DNA of 64,000 nucleotides from Polytrichum commune (lineage: Eukaryota; Streptophyta; Polytrichopsida; Polytrichales; Polytrichaceae), in the NCBI GenBank assembly GCA_950295325.1, contig OX485808.1, forward strand, positions 31,578,527-31,642,526, in the 5' to 3' direction. Position numbers and translations under genes: made by a program. Below the pieces are notes generated by a model that saw only the letters and a list, made by a program, of their open reading frames with translations, did not search any database and was not told the origin of the DNA. How positions within the stretch are numbered: position 1 is the first letter of the stretch; every line of letters begins with the position of its first letter. Shown here piece by piece: positions 33,651-47,456 of the stretch.

Positions 33651-34884
33651 TACGAATTCGATTGTGGAATTACGAATCACAATTGGCCCAAAGAAAAGGT
33701 CTTAGATTAGAAAAGATTTGCACTATCAAAAGTTAGTATTAGATTTTTTTTTAAACATTTTTTTTCTCTAAAGAGTGAAGTGTTACCATCTACACTCACT
33801 AGGTTTTTTATTTCATTTTTGAGAATTTTCATAAAGCTTTTCAAAAAACATTATAGTGTTAAAAATATTTATAATGGATTTCCATCTCCATATTATCAGG
33901 TTCTATTGAAGACGGCGATTTGTATGGGTGTAGTATATAGTTCCCACCCTAGTCAACTGCATACTAGCTAACTTCTCATCTTGCACTACCTTCTAAGAAA
34001 CAATGATGTCTAGTTGCATCATCACAATCACAATGTGCCGTTATGCTATCATTTTGTGCCAAAACTGACATGTTAGAAGAAGACTAAACCAAAACAGAAA
34101 GTAAATAAATAATACATCAATCATCCAAGGTGGTCAATGTTTTTCAACGGTTGTCTTCTAGTTCGTCAATATCGATCATCCTTCATATGTTAATAACTAG
34201 TCCCAAATAGTAGGCAATTCATGAGAGATACGTGAATCTTTGATGTTTGTTTGAATGTGATCATACTAAAAGTTGACATGACAAACACGTTTATTTATTT
34301 AAATATAATGTGAATAAATTATTTATGTACTAAATAAATAACTTATGTAATCACCTAGGTCCCAATACATAAGATTATGGTAAACATACCACTTCACCAA
34401 TGGCTCCATCTATTTTATTGTAGATAATGGGAACCTTCAGGGCCTTTTGTCACTTGTGGGACTCATGAAACCGTCATGAACACCTTGACATAAAGAGTAC
34501 TAGGTTGTGTCTAATTCCGATACTTTTCTAATATGTCATGAAACACACTCTTACGTAGTGCAAGACAATTAGCAAATCCAAGTCATGCACGTAGCCACTT
34601 GCCTCATAATTTGCAGATCTCATATGAATGTCTTCTTCATTATCAAAGTGAAGATTCTCATGCTCATTAAGTGGTCAAATAGGTTCGATCCCCTCCAATT
34701 ATGTTGATTATTCAGCCTAGAATAATCAACATATTTTATGCATGTAGTCCAATGCAACCTCTTTAGAAACACATGTCTTTTTAATGTCCGTTCTTAGATC
34801 CACCCCTAACCACATAGCATTCAACCATAGGTGTCCAAATTATTGTCATGTTGGAATTAGGCACGTCTACGTTAACCGAGGCAT
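33651..34884. other. AT-rich spacer
   Basis: No gene is supported. Bases 34690-34820 belong to a dispersed family with ATGTAGTCCAAT and AAACACATGTCTTTTTAATG, also at 30650-30790, 44255-44370 and, reversed, 44490-44610. Confidence 0.5.
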
Positions 34885-35425
34885 TGGAATTGGAGGATCA
34901 ACCGGTTATCAGTTATGACACTCCCAATGCGACATAACTCACAATTAGCCCTAAATGGGCGGGAATCCTTTCAAATTCCCTTTCTCGTCCTCTCCTTTGC
35001 ATCTCGTCGACATGCTGCTGGAGATCATCATATTGCACTCTGCCTTTGCTGTTGAATTTGTTTTGGGTTGAATTGTTTCGAGATACGCTAATTTGAGCAT
35101 TGATCTGTAGCTAGCTGTTCCTGTGCCTGCCTTAATTTCTATCCGATCACGCTCCTGGATATTGATTTGCTGGTGAATTCTTTTGGATTGGATCGATTGT
35201 GCAGACAGCTAAATTCTACCGCCTGCCTTTGAATCTGATAATGCTCCTGGAGATTGATTGCACCGGCCTAGCTAGCTTTGCTGGTGAATTTTGTTGAAAG
35301 TGAATTGCTTACTACTCCTCGTAAAAGCGGTTGCGCTAGTTTATTAAAGTGGTGGTGACAACGTCTATTGTGACGAAGTGGTGGTTGGTAAATGTGCCAC
35401 GGATAGAGGGGAAAGTCCTGCGCAA
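34885..35425 (+). promoter_or_regulatory. Arm G promoter and leader, E2F-like site
   Basis: GGGCGGGAA at 34957-34965. CTCCTGGAGATTGATTGCAC is at about 35244-35263 and CTCGTAAAAGCGGTTGCG just before the gene. Same order as arms A and C. Confidence 0.45.
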
Positions 35426-36007
35426 ATGGAGAGGTTCCAGAAGGATGGGGAAGTCCCTGTATACGGAGCTTCAGAAGAGTCTGAAGATGCTTCCGGCGTG
35501 GAGGAATTAGACCTCGAACGTCAATTCGAGATAATCGGTGATGACGGTTCTGCTGAAACTCCTGTGCATGACCCTAGAGATCTGCTGGATCCGGATATTG
35601 ACTCCGGGGATCAGGTGGTTCCGGAGTACTTGGGGGATCGGGGAAACCTGGAAGAAGTAGACCTCGTATGTGACGAGAGAATTGATTACGATTCTGAATT
35701 TCCTGAGGATAATGTTGCAGATCAGGTGACGAACTTGCAGAGGAATAATGAAGAAAATTCCACTGATGAACGTTCAGCAAGACGCGGCGAAACTGGCCTG
35801 GAGGAGGTCACTAATGATGAAGGAGCAGAGACTTCTACTCAAGTGGCGGAAGATCCGGTGGTGAGCAACTCGCAGAATGAAGCCCCAGGGCAAGGTGGTG
35901 GTGAAGATCATCTAGAAGTGCTGTATGGTGATATCGTTGATCAAACAATAAAGGACGAGATATTGGACATTATGCGGGAGAAATCGCATATGAATATTCC
36001 TCCGTAA
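35426..36007 (+). CDS. Acidic module protein, copy G
   Basis: Unknown function, 193 residues from the first ATG (MERFQKDGEVPVYGASEESE). Sixteen upstream in-frame codons still spell the family start (VVGKCATDRGESPAQ), but the conserved GCCATGG has become GCCACGG and the outer codon is GTG, so translation has probably moved downstream. Shared with copies B and D: EESEDASG, LERQFEII, ERSARRGETGLEEV and AETSTQV. Acidic throughout, ending with HMNIPP. Probably disordered. Confidence 0.5.
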   Translation: MERFQKDGEVPVYGASEESEDASGVEELDLERQFEIIGDDGSAETPVHDPRDLLDPDIDSGDQVVPEYLGDRGNLEEVDLVCDERIDYDSEFPEDNVADQVTNLQRNNEENSTDERSARRGETGLEEVTNDEGAETSTQVAEDPVVSNSQNEAPGQGGGEDHLEVLYGDIVDQTIKDEILDIMREKSHMNIPP

Positions 36008-37711
36008 AGAAATCACAATATGGTTACTACACGTCAAGATGACAAAGTGCTAATCAATGGCGCTGATGAGCTCAATATATACAAGGATGACCATGACCTG
36101 CCGATCGACTGGGCAATAAGACAGCATCGATAATACTATCGTGAAGATCATGGACACAATTTTGACGAAGGATGGAGGTTATTATATCAGTGGTGTGTGA
36201 AGATTCGTGTGTATGTGTAGGTGTGTAAGTTATATGTTACTACCAATCAGTCGTTGCAACTTACTAGACAATTAATGTTTCAAGTAAAGACAGCTATTTA
36301 TCTTTTCAATTTTTATTCGCTTTGATATCTCTAAACTGCAAAGACAGCTTTAAGTTCACTTGTTTTCCATTTTCAAAACGTTGTGACGGCATTGTGACAT
36401 AGTCCTTCATCGCGTACAGGCTCCTCTTGCGTTGTACACATGGAAAACTACATGAAGTTAAGTCTGCCTTGCTAAATTCATTGTGTGCGTGTATATATCT
36501 GTACTGCTCAGCTCACTTGGGCTAAGTGTTCATGGTGTTCCACATTATGATAGTTTTCTCCTGATTCCTCAAAACAAATTTAACCGTCATTCTTGACATT
36601 GTATTTACCGCCGCGCCCTATATAAGCTACAGCTGCATAGTGCCTGCAGAGAGATGGCCAAGTTCTTCATATATAAGGTTGCAAATTAGTACCTCATTGC
36701 TTGTTGTATCGTCCTCACCAAACTATAAGATCGACAGATTCCATTTTGTGGGTTTGAACCTGTAACTGTTCTGATAGAAGCAGTGACCTTTTTCATATCA
36801 TGATTTGGCTGGTGTAGATAAGCTCATCAGATCTTCATTTGGTTTACTGCCAGATTTCATGGTTCTATGATTCCCCATGAGTTGCCATGTTTCTTGTGCA
36901 GATCTTACTGACTTAACTCCTAAACGCCTTTAGCATGTTTACACTGGATAATTGTTGCACAGATAGATCGTAGATTCAATGATAGTAGAACACTTACTAT
37001 AATGCCACTTAGATTAATTAGTTCCAGGTAGATGGACAACATCACTATTACATCATCGGAAATTGCAACAAACGGCTGTAATGACCAACCCTTTTTTTTC
37101 CTTCTAGTGAGAGCCCCTTCATCCAGCATGGATGAGTGACGAGTTTACCTACATGCCACGAAACCCAAGGCCTGTAGACACGAAAGGAAACCAATTAGGC
37201 AATCTCGCATCCTTTCAAACGCACCCCTTGAACACCTTTCAAACTTGCATATCACGGTCGTTGCAAAACATTTTGACATGCTCCACGGCTACGTCCTCCA
37301 ACTTGAAACACTCCTCTTCATATGTTGGAAACTAATTTATTAGCCCAGGTGTTGAATGAAAACCTTGAACTAGATGATCACATACTCCAAGAGATGAACT
37401 TGATGAATTTTTACGCTCAAACTCTCGGTGCATCATAAAAATTCATACTATATACTGATTCTAGTAGAGCTGCGGCGAAACAACAACGATTCTCATAATG
37501 ATTTCCGCAAGGTGGAATCTGGCTTTTGGGCCCGTGATCCTCATGGTCGGTGCTGCCGCAGCTGTCGTAGGTGCCTCCATTGCCTGGGAAGTGCGATTCT
37601 CCACCCACCTTAATATGCATCACATTCATCGATCTCAAATTCTTGAAGATAAAACGTAGGCTTGAATGTTCACTTGCGAAGGTTGCTTTGAACGCTGCTT
37701 GAGGTTTATTT

Positions 37712-37887
37712 AAAAGCATGCAGTTCATGATAGCTTGAGGTTTGCTTTCAACGTTGCGAAGCAAAAGCAAGCCTAAACATTTAGATGTATCCAAGCTTAT
37801 CTTGCCAAAGGTGTGGAGTTGCGAAGACCGAAGATGAGACTCCTAGTCCATTTTCAAACCTCAAGCTATCATGAAGTGCATGCTCTT
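37712..37887. repeat. 33-bp inverted repeat pair
   Basis: GCATGCAGTTCATGATAGCT within 37712-37744 is mirrored at 37855-37887 with two mismatches over 33 bases. Part of the right copy recurs directly near 38490-38520. Possibly a foldback MITE remnant. Confidence 0.55.
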
Positions 37888-39804
37888 AGATAAATCAAAT
37901 CAAATAAGCGTATGTGGTCTCTCCACTGACGTGAATTTGACCCGTTGGTCTTACTCCGTACAATAGTCCCCTTGTTTTGGAGGTAGGGTTTACTACTTAT
38001 CCTTGCGGTAGGTGGGAGCATGCTCTTTATAAATTGCATGAGAAGTGCAGTTAAGCACCCGCCTTGATGTTCATTCCACTCATCATACTTACTCTTCCAA
38101 ACAGTAAAAGCTTATGAGTCCTAGGCGGCAATCGACGTGCATCACTAAAAAATCTCAAATCTATCACAGTGAGAATTGCATTTGTTCTTTCACTGATGTA
38201 AGATGATTATCTAGCTGTCATATGATAGTAGTGAAAAAAACATCTTGCATGTTCACCAAATTGCATGTAAAATGCAATCATAGGTCACAATAGCCTACAT
38301 ATAAAGAGGCTCTTCATTCATATTTGTTTCTCCATGAAACCAACATGTTACATGAATTGTCTATCTCTCGACATCATCAGAGATAGATAGATATTTCTAT
38401 GTATCTATCTATCTATCCATCTATCCATCTAGTCATGTGTATGGAGTTGGGAAGATAGAAAAATGCAACACTGAGTCCACCTTCTAACCTCAAGCATTCA
38501 TGAATTGCATCCTCTTCGTAAAAAAATATGCTCACTTTGAATGGTCAACCCATACCTCAACTCTTCTTTTAGTGCAATTTACTATTCTTTGAGGAAAAAA
38601 GAAAAGTTATGTCTTCTAATTACTAACATGAAGCTTCTATTTTCAATCAGACACACATGGGCACTTTTGGAGTGAGGGAGTCTATTGGCCGTGTAAGAAT
38701 CCAACTAATCAAACCCTAGTCATGTTAACTTGTTGGATGAGCTCGAACGTACAATCTTTCATTGTGTCTCACATTCTAAAATTGGATGGGTGTGCAGAAA
38801 GTGGATTGTTGGAAATCGGTACGATCGACAAACCTCAGAAGATGTGATTTTATCGCGCACATAGATGGGGTCACTTGTTGATTTAATGTTCAAATTTTCT
38901 TATTCCACATATATGTTTAAAGAATTGCTTTCAAGGGGGGGGATAAACTTCTTGCATCCTCACAAAAATGCATGTTGTTATCAACTCACAAAATTTGGCA
39001 ACTGGGTGCAATGGTTTCAAGAGGCAATCTACCAAATAGCTCCAATTGTCATAAAATGCTCTGGAGCCATAAATATGTGACATTTGGTGTTTACGATGAT
39101 ACATTTATGTGACCACTAGGTGCCACAAAAATCCCATCTTAGAAGACTTTGGTAATTAATGTCCATTTTCAAGCTTACACTAGACACTTAAACCATGGAA
39201 GTGTCATGCAGAAGTGAATGGCTTGGCAAATCAATAAGGACAATACATGTAAGAGAGTAAACCTCCATACAATATTGCAAGGCAATGGAAGATGATATGA
39301 AGCGCGGGAAGGTTTTGTAGTGCAAATTCTGAGTACAACGATTTTGTGAACTGTTATAACTTGCTACTATCCATGTATAACATACACCAAACTTCTTATT
39401 GTCATGAAATTTATATACTTTGACAAATGGGTATATTGAAGATAATCACATCAGTCTAACCGGCTTACTTTTAGACCCTGAAACAAAGGTGAATTTCTAT
39501 GAGAAGCACATCACAAACTTCTGAACATATATATGAACACTAACTTCATGAACTTCACTTTGAATGAGTTCACAAATTTCAACATCTAAATTAAATTGAT
39601 TTATGAAAGTCGAGGTTCCAAGAAGTCATAGAATATTTATATGGATTTCAAATATAACAAGCTCCATTCCTAATCAATTTGCTAATATGCTCATGTAATT
39701 TATATTTTGTCAACAACCCCTACAGATCCTGAAATACTGTCCACGCTAGGTGCGCTCATCTTTAAATAAATGGTCCAATGTAGGAGTTCTACATTGCCAC
39801 AGAT

Positions 39805-39810
39805 TTTATT
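39805..39810 (-). terminator. Candidate poly(A) signal of RPL10
   Basis: AATAAA on the minus strand about 335 bases past the RPL10 stop. Plant 3' ends often lack a strict signal, so this is only a candidate. Confidence 0.25.
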
Positions 39811-40144
39811 CACAGGCCAAAAACACCTCCATCTAAGCTAGGTAGTCAACCATTGCTATACACAATGTTTGCCAATCCAGCATATATTTGCATATGGGTT
39901 ACAGGAGTTCAAGTCACTAGGAGTTACACCCACTTCACATCTCTAAACCTCTCTGCATCAGAGTTTGAATACTGAAAATATGTATAACATCAGTAATTCC
40001 AAGCAAATATATTTTACTTGGAATTCACCAACTGTGTACATGGATAACACTTGGTTATCCTCCTTTACAAGTATTCAACTTTGCGTTGAATGATGCATAA
40101 TACATTCAAAATTTGGTTTCTTAGCATATCGGGGCTATAAACTA

Positions 40145-42776
<2,632 letters not shown>

Positions 42777-42896
42777 GGCGGAGGAGCTGATGAAGACCAG
42801 TTGCGAAAGGTTGATGAAGAGAGGTGAACTGCGCGATAGCAAAAGTTGGAGCGGGTTAAATGAGATCGATCAAGGGAGAGAAGTGTGAGAGATCGA

Positions 42897-42905
42897 CTTT
42901 ATATA
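42897..42905 (-). promoter_or_regulatory. RPL10: TATA box of RPL10
   Basis: TATATAAAG on the coding strand, about 121 bases before the start codon, followed by a CT-rich leader (CGATCTCTCACACTTCTCTC). Further upstream near 43030-43055 are ACGTGG and CCACGT, G-box-like cores. Confidence 0.6.
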
Positions 42906-43176
42906 CAAAGGAGGGCGAGGAATATGAGGAAGGTGCAGGGGGACGTCAATACCAAAAGCAAAAGGCAAAAACAAAAGGGAAGGTCACGGCGCAACTCCCC
43001 TTTGAGCTTTGAAGGCCTCACGCGGGCCTACGTGGCGGGTCCACGTCGTCGTTTTCCATCCTCGGTGTGGCCGGTCCAACATACGCCGCAGGTTCACATT
43101 ATGTGCTGCTTGTCTACTCAAATGGGTAGCTAAGGGGGTCCCAATGTAATAAGATGGGGTTTCTTATAACTAATAA

Positions 43177-43676
43177 GGGCCACTTCACACAACGAGCCAA
43201 GAGCCGTGACCATGAAGGTGTGAGAGCCCACGAGAAAGTGACCAAAGGCCGCCCCACGACACTTCCAAAATCACGTAGTGTGGTCACGGACCCTCAAGTG
43301 TAGTGCGAAGTCATATGTGACCGGGCCCTCAACCAAATGCTATTTCAATGAATTTCTATTCATGCGGGTCCTCACACATGATAAAATTGAATAAATTAAC
43401 GGTTGTGAGCATTCGGAATGCCATGGTCTCTCGGTTTTGTGTTAGGCCTACCTCCGAGAGGTGGGTTTTGAAAATAATCCAAGTGACCATGGAACATGAT
43501 CCACTTGATGCCGTGTAGGAATCCATGTAGACTTTACATCCATCTTGCATTCACTTACTTTGTTGGTCCCTCAAGTGTAGTGTGAAGCGAACTTGGACCG
43601 GCTCTGCCTTTTCCACCAATGAGAGTGCTTGAAGTGTAATCGTCACGGGCTCTCAGTCTCGTGTGTGAAGTGGCCC
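43177..43676. mobile_element. 500-bp PIF/Harbinger-like MITE
   Basis: GGGCCACTTCACACAACGAG at the left is mirrored at the right by GTGTGTGAAGTGGCCC. TAA flanks both sides (43174-43176 and 43677-43679), the three-base duplication typical of PIF/Harbinger. Inner parts also pair (GTGAGAGCCC with GGGCTCTCA). No coding capacity. It sits in the RPL10 upstream region. Confidence 0.75.
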
Positions 43677-44249
43677 TAAGCTTAAGGGGCCCCATCTAAA
43701 GCACCCCACCTAAAGCTTAAAGCTTCAGGTGCACTTTAGAAGGGGGAGGCTCCAACATAATGGAGCAATCTTGTTGATCGAGAGGTGTAAATTGGACCGA
43801 AGGGTTTTTAGATGAGGGTTTATGATCAAGAAGAGGCAAAATGAGGTGACTTGTATCATTTTCGTGGAAAGCGATAATGTTCCAAACCAAGAAATGAAGC
43901 TCAAAGAAGAGCTCGTGTTTTGGAGAACCTTTTGGGAAGGTATGGAGGGTCAAATTCAAGGGTTCAATTTGTCTCAAAGTGCTTCAAACCGGTCCCTTAT
44001 GTTCTTAGATTGTGGACCCCCATCTTAAAGCACCCCTAAATAACTTGGTAAGTTGGTTTAGAATGGCTCAACTTTCAGCTATGCACCCACTCCTCCTAGG
44101 GTATGAATTTCCGTAATTAATGCCAATTGATAGAAAAAAACCAAATTGAGGTCGTGGTTGTTTTCCTTTATGATTTTTGAAGCTTGTATGAATTGTATGT
44201 TCATTATCAAGGTCAAGATTCTTTTTCTTTTCAACTGATCATGTAGAGC

Positions 44250-44615
44250 GGCCCATTTACATTGACTATTCAACCTAGTATTGCTAACAGTTTAAACATA
44301 CTCCAATTTTTCATAAACATGTGATTGTTGATGTTCGTTCTTACATCACACCTAGCCATACACCACTTGTCTTACTAAGATAAGTGACTAAATAAGGCAT
44401 GCTTTTCTTAATCAAATCGGAGGTCCCTATGTGAGATGGTCTTTTTTGAACTAGAGGTACTAAGATAGGTGGGTCTAAGTTGGTTACTTATTGTGGTGTG
44501 TAATTAGGTGTAGAGCTAAGAAAACACCAAATAGACATGTGTTTAGAAGAATTGGACTACATGTTTGAAAGTTGTTAAACATTCTAGGTTCAATAGTCAA
44601 CATTACTATTTTATT
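44250..44615. repeat. Inverted pair of a dispersed repeat
   Basis: TTGACTATTCAACCTAG at 44258 and its near complement CTAGGTTCAATAGTCAA at 44584 bracket the region. Each arm carries the ACATG-TTGATGTTCGTTCTTA or ACACATGTCTATTTG phrase of the family also seen at 30650 and 34690. Likely a foldback-type element. Confidence 0.5.
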
Positions 44616-45605
44616 TTATTGGGGGGGGGGCTTGTTAAATTATTTAAGAAGAAAAGAATTCTTCCCTTTGATGATAATTAAAACATGCATGTGAACTCAC
44701 ACGGAAAATGACTCCAACCTCGGTCTGGATTTGCTAATCATCTCATACTAATCACATGTTGAAATGTTTGAGTCAGTTTCCAGGTTTGATACTTAAGTAC
44801 ATACTTCAATCTAGTTATAAGTATTTGTTTTCATGTTGGTAATTAAAATTATATTTTTATATATATGCAGTATTCCATTATCATCATTATTCAATAAATT
44901 CCAATTTCATTCTATTGAAACGTTTTAATTAAATTTTGCTTAAGTTCTATTTACTTCATTATGTAGTAGGCGGTATTGACTACAGGCCCAAGCGTGGGGC
45001 GGGCGCAACCCGGATGGATGAATGTCATCCAAAAGTGTTGCGGTATAATCATCCACTTCCTCCGAGCGCTTGTTTGGTCGTTCAAGGTTCTCCTTCTTGC
45101 TTTCTTGCTCTTTTTCTTTCTTTCTTTCTACTTTCGTTCTTCATTTGAGACAGTTGAACGCACACTCCCAGTGTGGGGCCTAGCGATTCCGGTGAATTGA
45201 GGTTTAACAGCTGCTTTAACTACTTTTTTTTTTTATTCTTCAGCTGGTTAATGCTAAGGAGAATTTGAAATGGGTGAGGTTCTTGATGGTTATGGGCTTG
45301 AAACACAATCAGAATCGTGGTATCCTAGGGTTTAGTCATTTTGTGGATATTGTCGTGAACTTCAAGCTAGAGCTCTTCAGAAACCTAATTGCTAGGTTTT
45401 CCATTAATTAGTGGAAACTTGTTGCTGTTGCTTTCGTATTGACTCCAATTCGCCTTTGTAATGCAGTTGAATTATGACACTCCGATGACTAAGCGACCTC
45501 TATCGCTGGCTGTTTAATTTTGAGCTGTTTGGGAAGACCGAGTCTCACATCATAATCGCCTTCTCTCCCCCCACATTTTCACCTCTGGAGGATGCCATCG
45601 CAGAT
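44616..45605. other. Upstream region of the Sen54 gene
   Basis: Contains a 10-base G run (44621-44630) and AT-rich sequence. From about 44970 there is a more GC-rich stretch with GGCCCAAG (a TGGGCC-like site in complement) and a long C/T tract near 45090-45135, consistent with a plant promoter and leader. The exact transcription start cannot be placed. Confidence 0.35.
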
Positions 45606-47456
45606 ATGGCCCGATCGGATAGTGAATGCAGCAGTGGTGAGAGGGAGGATAGTGACCTCTCCGACGATGATTCTTCACTCCTCTATCGAAATGGGATCAA
45701 TACACGGCTGCGTCCACGGTGAGTGCCTTCTTTGTGGCAGCTATTCTTTTGGCGAATTTTTATGATGATATGAGATCGAATTGATGATATCTTTATTTGC
45801 AGCCTTTGAAGTGGTGTCTGAATCGGTATTGTGGTTGTAGAAAGGAAATGTCATTTGCGCAATGGGATGCTACAAGAGGAACAGCAGAGGTGGTGGTGAG
45901 GAAAGGGAAGGCTTGGACAACGACAGGATTTACGAGAGGCAGCCTGCACTTGACCTTCATCGAGGAGGCCGTGTGAGTAACCTCCTTTCCTTTTTAATCA
46001 CAAGGGTCATATTCCAACATGTCATAACTTTGTTCACGTTGGAAAGCATTCACATGCAAAGGGAAATACTAAAGACAATACTTTCAGTGTTCACTGAAGG
46101 AAGGCTTTAGAGAATTTACTAGAATCGTGCTAGGACAGTAGTTGTAGGAACAACAGACCGTGTTGGTGGGATGGTGATGATACTTCATTATCAACCTGAG
46201 CAGATTGTTGAAGGATTATGGACTTTGAGAATCAATCAACATGTTTATTGGTCAACATCTATGCAGGTTGCTCTTTCTTGCCTTCTATCTCCAGATTTGA
46301 TATTTTTGCAGCTATCTTCTTTGCATCACTAGTTTTGAAGTATCTTATGTGCAGAATACAAAGATATACAAAATCAAAATCAAAATTTCATCATTACGAA
46401 TATGAGCAGATTACCAGAGCACCGAAATGCAGAACTGGTAGATTGAGCTATTGGTAACTTCGTGAGCTACTGATATAGTAGAAATCAGTGGGTGCTATTG
46501 TTTCTTCACAAGCTATTCACATAAACTGAATACCAGGAATAGATGTGTTTCTATTTGACAGATACTTGATAGAGCAAGGGAGCCTTGTGATGCGAGAAGG
46601 AGAGAAGGTGGTATCCTTACTTGATGCATACAGCCTTGTTACGTCACCATCATACGGCTGCTCTTGGGATGACTTTCAAGCTTATTCCTACCTCAAGAAG
46701 CTTGGTTATGTTGTGGGTCGTCACAATTTTCCGTGGACTTCCCCAAAGAAGCGACCTCCAGGATTGCCTACAGACGTTGCAAATTTAAGCAGTCAGCTTG
46801 CAGCAGTGAACTTGATGAATACTGGACATATAGAAGACCTAAGCTGTAGTAGGGATAATGAAGATTCACTGGAAAGCAGCAGTGTGAATTTTAGTTGTGT
46901 GGATACTGTGGAACAGGGCAAAAAGGAAGACAACAGTGGTGAGTCAGTTTGGCACACAGTTCTGAATCATGCAAGTTGTTTACAAGGAGGGAAAGGGTTA
47001 GGGTGGTCATAGGGTTTAGGGTTTAGGGTTTGTGCTTGTGTTAAAAGTCACCATTCAGTAACCAGGATTTTGTGGCGACAGGTTACGTAAGCAAGCAACG
47101 TGATGACACAAGGGTATCAAATCTGAAGCTCATGTATGATGTACATCTTCCAAATTCGCGGTTCAAGAAAACAAATCCTGGATGTCCAGCTTTCAGCTTG
47201 TGTATCACAAGGTTTGGTGAAATTCTCTTTCTTCCAGCACCAACCTTTTCCATGCAGAATTTGTTCACTCTGTATTTGTTGGGGTTGAATGTAATCTGTG
47301 ATTTTGTTTCTGCACAGCAATCGGCCACCTTGTCGAGAAGCAGTGCGAGCCTTGGAGAGTTGCTGTAAAGACAGACCAGTGAAGTTTGCTTCAGTGGTTT
47401 GTGACCATGTTTCAATCTACTCGTTTGAAGCCATTGCTCTTCATGCATTGCCTTAA
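45606..47456 (+). CDS. TSEN54: tRNA-splicing endonuclease subunit Sen54 homologue, five exons
   Basis: Structural subunit of the endonuclease that excises introns from nuclear pre-tRNAs. Coding exons 45606-45718, 45841-45972, 46562-46938, 47082-47211 and 47318-47456, totalling 891 nt and 296 residues, all with GT-AG junctions and a continuous frame. The acidic start (SDSECSSGEREDSDLSDDDS) is typical. The N-terminal Sen54 domain includes GTAEVVVRKGKAWTTTGFTR (about 51-70), LIEQGSLVM and YLKKLGYVVGRHNFPW (about 125-140). After a Ser-rich linker comes the endonuclease-like C-terminal region with YDVHLPNSRFKKTNPGCPAF (226-245) and, in exon 5, RPPCREAVRALESCC. It lacks the catalytic triad, as expected for Sen54. 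No lesions are seen. Confidence 0.9.
47011..47031 (+). repeat. Interstitial telomere-like (TTTAGGG)3 in Sen54 intron 3
   Basis: Three uninterrupted AGGGTTT units sit about 70 bases into the third intron, preceded by GGTTAGGG variants. This is the plant-type motif. Probably a chance or repair-derived array; it is not at a chromosome end here. Confidence 0.8.

Larger units (their letters stand above)
34885..36660 (+). repeat. Module copy 4, single arm
   Basis: A full left arm: ACCGGTTATCAGTTATGACA, GGGCGGGAA, leader repeats, gene G and 3' sequence matching 8690-9130. Similarity is lost soon after GATGGCC near 36654, so the right arm is absent or beyond recognition. Confidence 0.6.
36661..40144. 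other. Intergenic region between module 4 and RPL10
   Basis: No gene is supported. An open frame of 125 residues on minus at 37417-37794 has no recognised motif and overlaps an inverted repeat. A TATA-like CTATATAAG sits at about 36618-36626, but no clear gene follows. A TATC microsatellite is at about 38395-38433. Confidence 0.5.

Noticed and set aside
37417-37794. 125-residue minus-strand frame
   Set aside because: Overlaps an inverted repeat and shows no recognisable domain or conserved partner.
38395-38433. TATC-rich tract as a CRISPR-like array
   Set aside because: It is a simple tetranucleotide microsatellite in a eukaryotic genome.
45594-45720. Alternative upstream ATG frame for the Sen54 gene (MPSQIWPDRIV...)
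   Set aside because: The ATG at 45606 gives the acidic SDSDLSDDDS-type start expected of Sen54 and joins in frame to exon 2; the other frame does not.
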